Origin: Pogona vitticeps
Taxonomy: Eukaryota > Chordata > Lepidosauria > Squamata > Agamidae
Direction: 5' to 3'
Assembly (NCBI RefSeq): GCF_051106095.1
Contig: NC_135785.1
Location: 93,041,001-93,105,000, forward strand
DNA: 64,000 bases
Below are positions 62,990 through 64,000 of the stretch, in pieces; positions within the stretch are counted from its first letter, which is position 1, and each line of letters starts with the position of its first letter. The notes below the pieces were generated by a model. That model was not told the origin of the DNA and made no database searches. It saw only the letters and a program-made list of their open reading frames with translations. Both the position numbers and the translations under genes were made by a program.

Positions 62990-63480
62990 TCAAGTCTACC
63001 CATTAAAAGTACCATTATATGATTTATTTACAAATGTTAAATTTCATTTAATTTCATTTTAATAATGGAAATCCACAATATTTTAAATTGTTTCTGCATT
63101 CACTGTTAAACGGATCTGATTTTTGTATGTACATACGAGTCGTTTTTTTTCCCCTGGTGCCTGAATGCAATAATTTAACTAAGCTGTAAGACTTAATATG
63201 GGAGCACAAATATCATGCAAATATTGCAGCTGTATTCCACAATGCAAGAAGCATAGTATCAATGCATATAATTACACAAATGATTGGCAGTCAGATAAAA
63301 AAGGGAGAAATCTAGCATTTTCTGTACAAAAATATGCAGCTTTTTATAATTTGCTAGACATGTATCTTTTGACATTTTCAAAAAGTAACATTGTATAAAA
63401 ATAAATATTCTATGCACAAACACACATACACACACACACAGGCCAGTCCATGGTTAGAATCATCACTGCAAAAGAAAAAT
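62990..63480 (-). other. Possible 3' untranslated region on the - strand
   Basis: The complement contains 'ttgtaaataaatcatataat', a UGUAA-AATAAA pair of the kind that ends vertebrate transcripts, and 'gtatgtacatac' further upstream. No coding exon is attached within the window, so this is a weak call. The neighbouring gene in human would be COL13A1. Confidence 0.2.
63419..63440. repeat. Short CA microsatellite
   Basis: An interrupted run of about ten CA units. Confidence 0.85.
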
Positions 63481-64000
63481 ACGAAACTATGTTAGTTTCA
63501 CACAAATGTTGGAAGGGGATTTTCAGATGGGAAGTGCTACAAAAATTGTCATGCACAGAACTGAATGGGATTTACTAAGATTCAGGAAAATTCACCCAAA
63601 ATGAAGTACTTTTGAGCCCTGTTGATCTGACAAAGAGAGTTGTGGATGCATGATAGCTCTTACTGGGGGCAAATGCAATTTAAATGTGCCTAGCTTTGTT
63701 TATTTGCAGTAGGCATTTTTCTTAGGCCCAGGTCACACAAGGGAAATGTTTTCTAGTTCTTCCAATACCTCTGTTGTACTGAATCGTGGTCATGTGGTTT
63801 ATATCCCAGGATAAACGTCCCAAGAACTTTTAGCAGTACCAATGTATTTCCTCCTATATGAATCATTATGGCCAGCTACACTATGGTACCCATTTATCTT
63901 CTCTCTTGCTTTAAGGGGCAATAAATATATATAAAAATCCATATATCAGAAACAAGTCTCCTTTTCCTCCTCCCCCCCCCCATGCACCCACAGCTATGGT

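Overview
This is nuclear DNA of a vertebrate, most likely a squamate reptile (lizard or snake). Intron-split genes encode proteins that align residue for residue with their human counterparts as I remember them. The spaces between exons are filled with squamate-style repeats: a BovB LINE tail, tRNA-derived SINEs, hAT and Tigger-like DNA transposons, Penelope-like pieces and long microsatellites. There is no sign of bacterial, viral or organellar DNA. All family calls were made by eye, without a database.

Two protein-coding genes are supported and both appear complete. AIFM2 (FSP1, the ferroptosis suppressor NAD(P)H:quinone oxidoreductase) is on the + strand. It has a noncoding first exon ending at 13223 and eight coding exons from 13537 to 26095, giving 373 codons plus stop. 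MACROH2A2 (histone macroH2A2) is on the - strand. Its eight coding exons run from 44365 down to 29402, giving 369 codons plus stop, with a CpG-rich promoter region at about 45380-46900. The genes converge tail to tail with about 3.3 kb between stop codons, the same neighbourhood and relative orientation as on human chromosome 10q22. Every exon junction listed has GT/AG borders and keeps frame.

Layout: 1-12100 is intergenic, with microsatellites, SINE and LINE pieces, one LTR-like fossil and one Penelope-like insertion. 12112-12660 is a SINE split by a BovB tail. 12690-13223 is the AIFM2 promoter and 5' exon. 13500-26220 is AIFM2, whose 4.4-kb intron 4 is packed with transposons. 26220-29401 is the convergent intergenic gap. 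29402-44418 is MACROH2A2, whose 6-kb first coding intron holds a three-level transposon nest and an unexplained open-frame region. 45380-46900 is the CpG island. 46900-64000 is AT-rich intergenic DNA with a decayed LINE, a clean Penelope-like insertion, two hAT MITEs, a very long GT repeat, and stretches that could be the 3' untranslated region of a - strand neighbour.

The two genes act in different processes (lipid antioxidant defence and chromatin) and share only position. I found no convincing new multi-gene system. The most unusual items are the Penelope-like inverted copies carrying a hammerhead-ribozyme-like core, the nested transposon stack, the fold-back Tigger-like elements, a splice acceptor built from a microsatellite in MACROH2A2, and the unrecognised open frames at 42818-43560.
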